A DNA stretch of 64,000 nt from Pseudooceanicola antarcticus (GTDB lineage: Bacteria > Pseudomonadota > Alphaproteobacteria > Rhodobacterales > Rhodobacteraceae), in contig NZ_OBEA01000001.1 in NCBI RefSeq assembly GCF_900215355.1, positions 620,001-684,000 of the forward strand. The letters run 5' to 3'. Made by a program: the position numbers and the translations under genes. Positions 62,900 to 64,000 of this stretch are shown here, piece by piece; positions within the stretch are counted from its first letter, which is position 1, and each line of letters starts with the position of its first letter. Under the pieces are notes generated by a model that saw only the letters and a list, made by a program, of their open reading frames with translations, had not been told where the DNA came from and ran no database searches.

Positions 62900-64000
62900 A
62901 TGGACGGGAGACATGGTTTGCAACAGCTTTTCACCCTGTGGAGCAATCTGGACCCAAGGCGCCGGACGATCGCCATCGTGGCCTCTCTGGCGATGTTCGC
63001 CGCGATTCTGGGGCTGGCGCGCCTGGCGTCTCAGCCTTCGCTGTCGCTGCTCTATTCCGGGCTGGAAAATGGCCAGGCCGGGGAAATCGTGCGCGCGCTG
63101 GATCAGCGTGGCGTGACCTACGAGGTGCAGGGCGGTTCGATCTATGTCGAAGGGGCCCGGCGGGATGAGCTGCGGATGACGCTGGCCTCCGAAGGGCTGC
63201 CGCGCAATTCCTCGCAAGGCTATGAATTGCTGGACAATCTTTCGGGCTTCGGGACCACCAGCCAGATGTTCGACGCGGCCTATTGGCGTGCCAAGGAGGG
63301 CGAGTTGGCGCGCACCATCGCGGCCTCGCCGCAGGTCACCTCGGCGCGGGTGCATATCGCGCACCAGGGCGCCTCGCCCTTCCAGCGCGACCTGCGCCCG
63401 ACCGCCTCGGTCGCCCTGACCGCCTCTGGCGACATTTCTGCCAGCCAGGCCAAGGCTTTGCGCTACCTGGTCGCCTCTGCCGTGGCGGGGCTCAACGCCG
63501 ATGACGTGGCGGTGATCGACGAGAACGGAGAGCTGATCGGCCTGACCGAAGACAGTGGCGGCACCCCGTCCGGCCAGGACCGCGCGGAAGAGCTGAAAGA
63601 GAAGGTGCAGCGCCTGCTCGAGGCGCGCGTGGGCTTCGGCAATGCCGTGGTCGAGGTGGCGGTCGAGACCAACAACGAAAGCGAATCGATCCGCGAGCGG
63701 CGCTTTGATCCCGAGGGGCGGGTGGCGATTTCCACCGACTCGGAGGAGACCTCCGAGACCTCCCAGAATGCGACGGGTGGCGATGTCACCGTGGCCTCCA
63801 ACCTGCCCGACGGCGAGGCGGGCGGTGGCGGCAATTCCTCCTCCGCCAATTCCGGCACCCGGGAGCGCGTCAACTACGAGGTCTCCGAGATCAACCGCGA
63901 GGTGCTGCGCGCCGCCGGTGCGATCAGCCGTCTCAGCGTCGCGGTGCTGGTCAACGGCACCCTGGTGCCGGGCGACGACGGCGCCGAGGTCTTCCAGGAT
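62900..64000 (+). CDS. fliF: Flagellar MS-ring protein FliF, N-terminal two thirds (gene runs off the right end)
   Basis: The visible 367 residues show the FliF layout: a first membrane helix (about 25-45), the LLYSGLENGQAGEIVRALDQRGVTYEV segment, NSSQGYELLDNLSGFGTTSQMFDAAYWRAKEGELARTIAASP, and SARVHIAHQGASPFQRDLRPTASVAL. A Gly/Ser-rich loop (about 305-320) interrupts the second half. The start is ATG 62900; TTG 62918 with the GGGAG site is possible. FliF forms the membrane ring on which the motor and export gate are built. Confidence 0.94.
   Translation, partial: MDGRHGLQQLFTLWSNLDPRRRTIAIVASLAMFAAILGLARLASQPSLSLLYSGLENGQAGEIVRALDQRGVTYEVQGGSIYVEGARRDELRMTLASEGLPRNSSQGYELLDNLSGFGTTSQMFDAAYWRAKEGELARTIAASPQVTSARVHIAHQGASPFQRDLRPTASVALTASGDISASQAKALRYLVASAVAGLNADDVAVIDENGELIGLTEDSGGTPSGQDRAEELKEKVQRLLEARVGFGNAVVEVAVETNNESESIRERRFDPEGRVAISTDSEETSETSQNATGGDVTVASNLPDGEAGGGGNSSSANSGTRERVNYEVSEINREVLRAAGAISRLSVAVLVNGTLVPGDDGAEVFQD

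Overview
The window is GC-rich chromosomal DNA of an alphaproteobacterium, most likely the Rhodobacteraceae (Roseobacter group). The signs are an alphaproteobacterial flagellar cluster with FlaF, FlbT and a MotE-like protein, the mutM | ubiE-ubiB arrangement, rpsT beside dnaA, a TRAP transporter and a phn operon. No tRNA, rRNA, CRISPR array, insertion sequence or phage gene was seen.

Region 1 (1-9528) looks like a catabolic regulon for methoxylated aromatics. A minus-strand operon encodes an alpha/beta hydrolase, the two subunits of a LigAB-type extradiol dioxygenase and a YciI-like protein. Divergent from it is an FCD-type GntR regulator. It is followed by a LigM-type tetrahydrofolate-dependent aryl O-demethylase, a three-part TRAP transporter and a MetF-like methylenetetrahydrofolate reductase. 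GTATAC-type palindromes stand before each transcription unit, and the leaders of ligM and metF are nearly the same. Inferred scheme: uptake, O-demethylation onto THF, re-oxidation of methyl-THF, and ring opening of the resulting catechol or gallol acid.

Region 2 (9700-24108) is a C-P lyase (phn) locus in two minus-strand operons, phnFGHIJKLM plus a TIM-barrel isomerase, and phnCDEE plus four accessory genes, with a plus-strand methyltransferase between them. It is unusual. PhnJ lacks three of the four cysteines of the metal/radical site, phnN and phnP are absent, and unfamiliar accessory genes take their place (isomerase, transglutaminase-like protein, hexapeptide transferase, two half-size permeases, methyltransferase). 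An identical 11-bp element precedes phnF, phnC and the methyltransferase, so the three look co-regulated. This is the best candidate for a little-described system.

Region 3 (24343-33469) holds replication genes: gyrB, a VOC protein, recF, dnaN, an inverted glycosyltransferase gene, dnaA and rpsT. Region 4 (33828-40152) is housekeeping and metabolic: a FAD oxidoreductase, an enoyl-CoA hydratase, mutM, ubiE, ubiB and an APH-fold kinase.

Region 5 (40232-64000) is a large flagellar cluster: hook cap and hook length (flgD, fliK), rod-binding protein and chaperone, flagellin with its regulators flaF and flbT, the export ATPase fliI, the rod and ring operon flgBC-fliEQ-flgFGAH with a FliL-like gene, the export gate (flhB, fliR, flhA), motor genes (motA, MotE-like, fliL and a large unknown secreted protein, without motB) and the start of fliF. 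CtrA-like half-site pairs lie in several of its divergent promoters.
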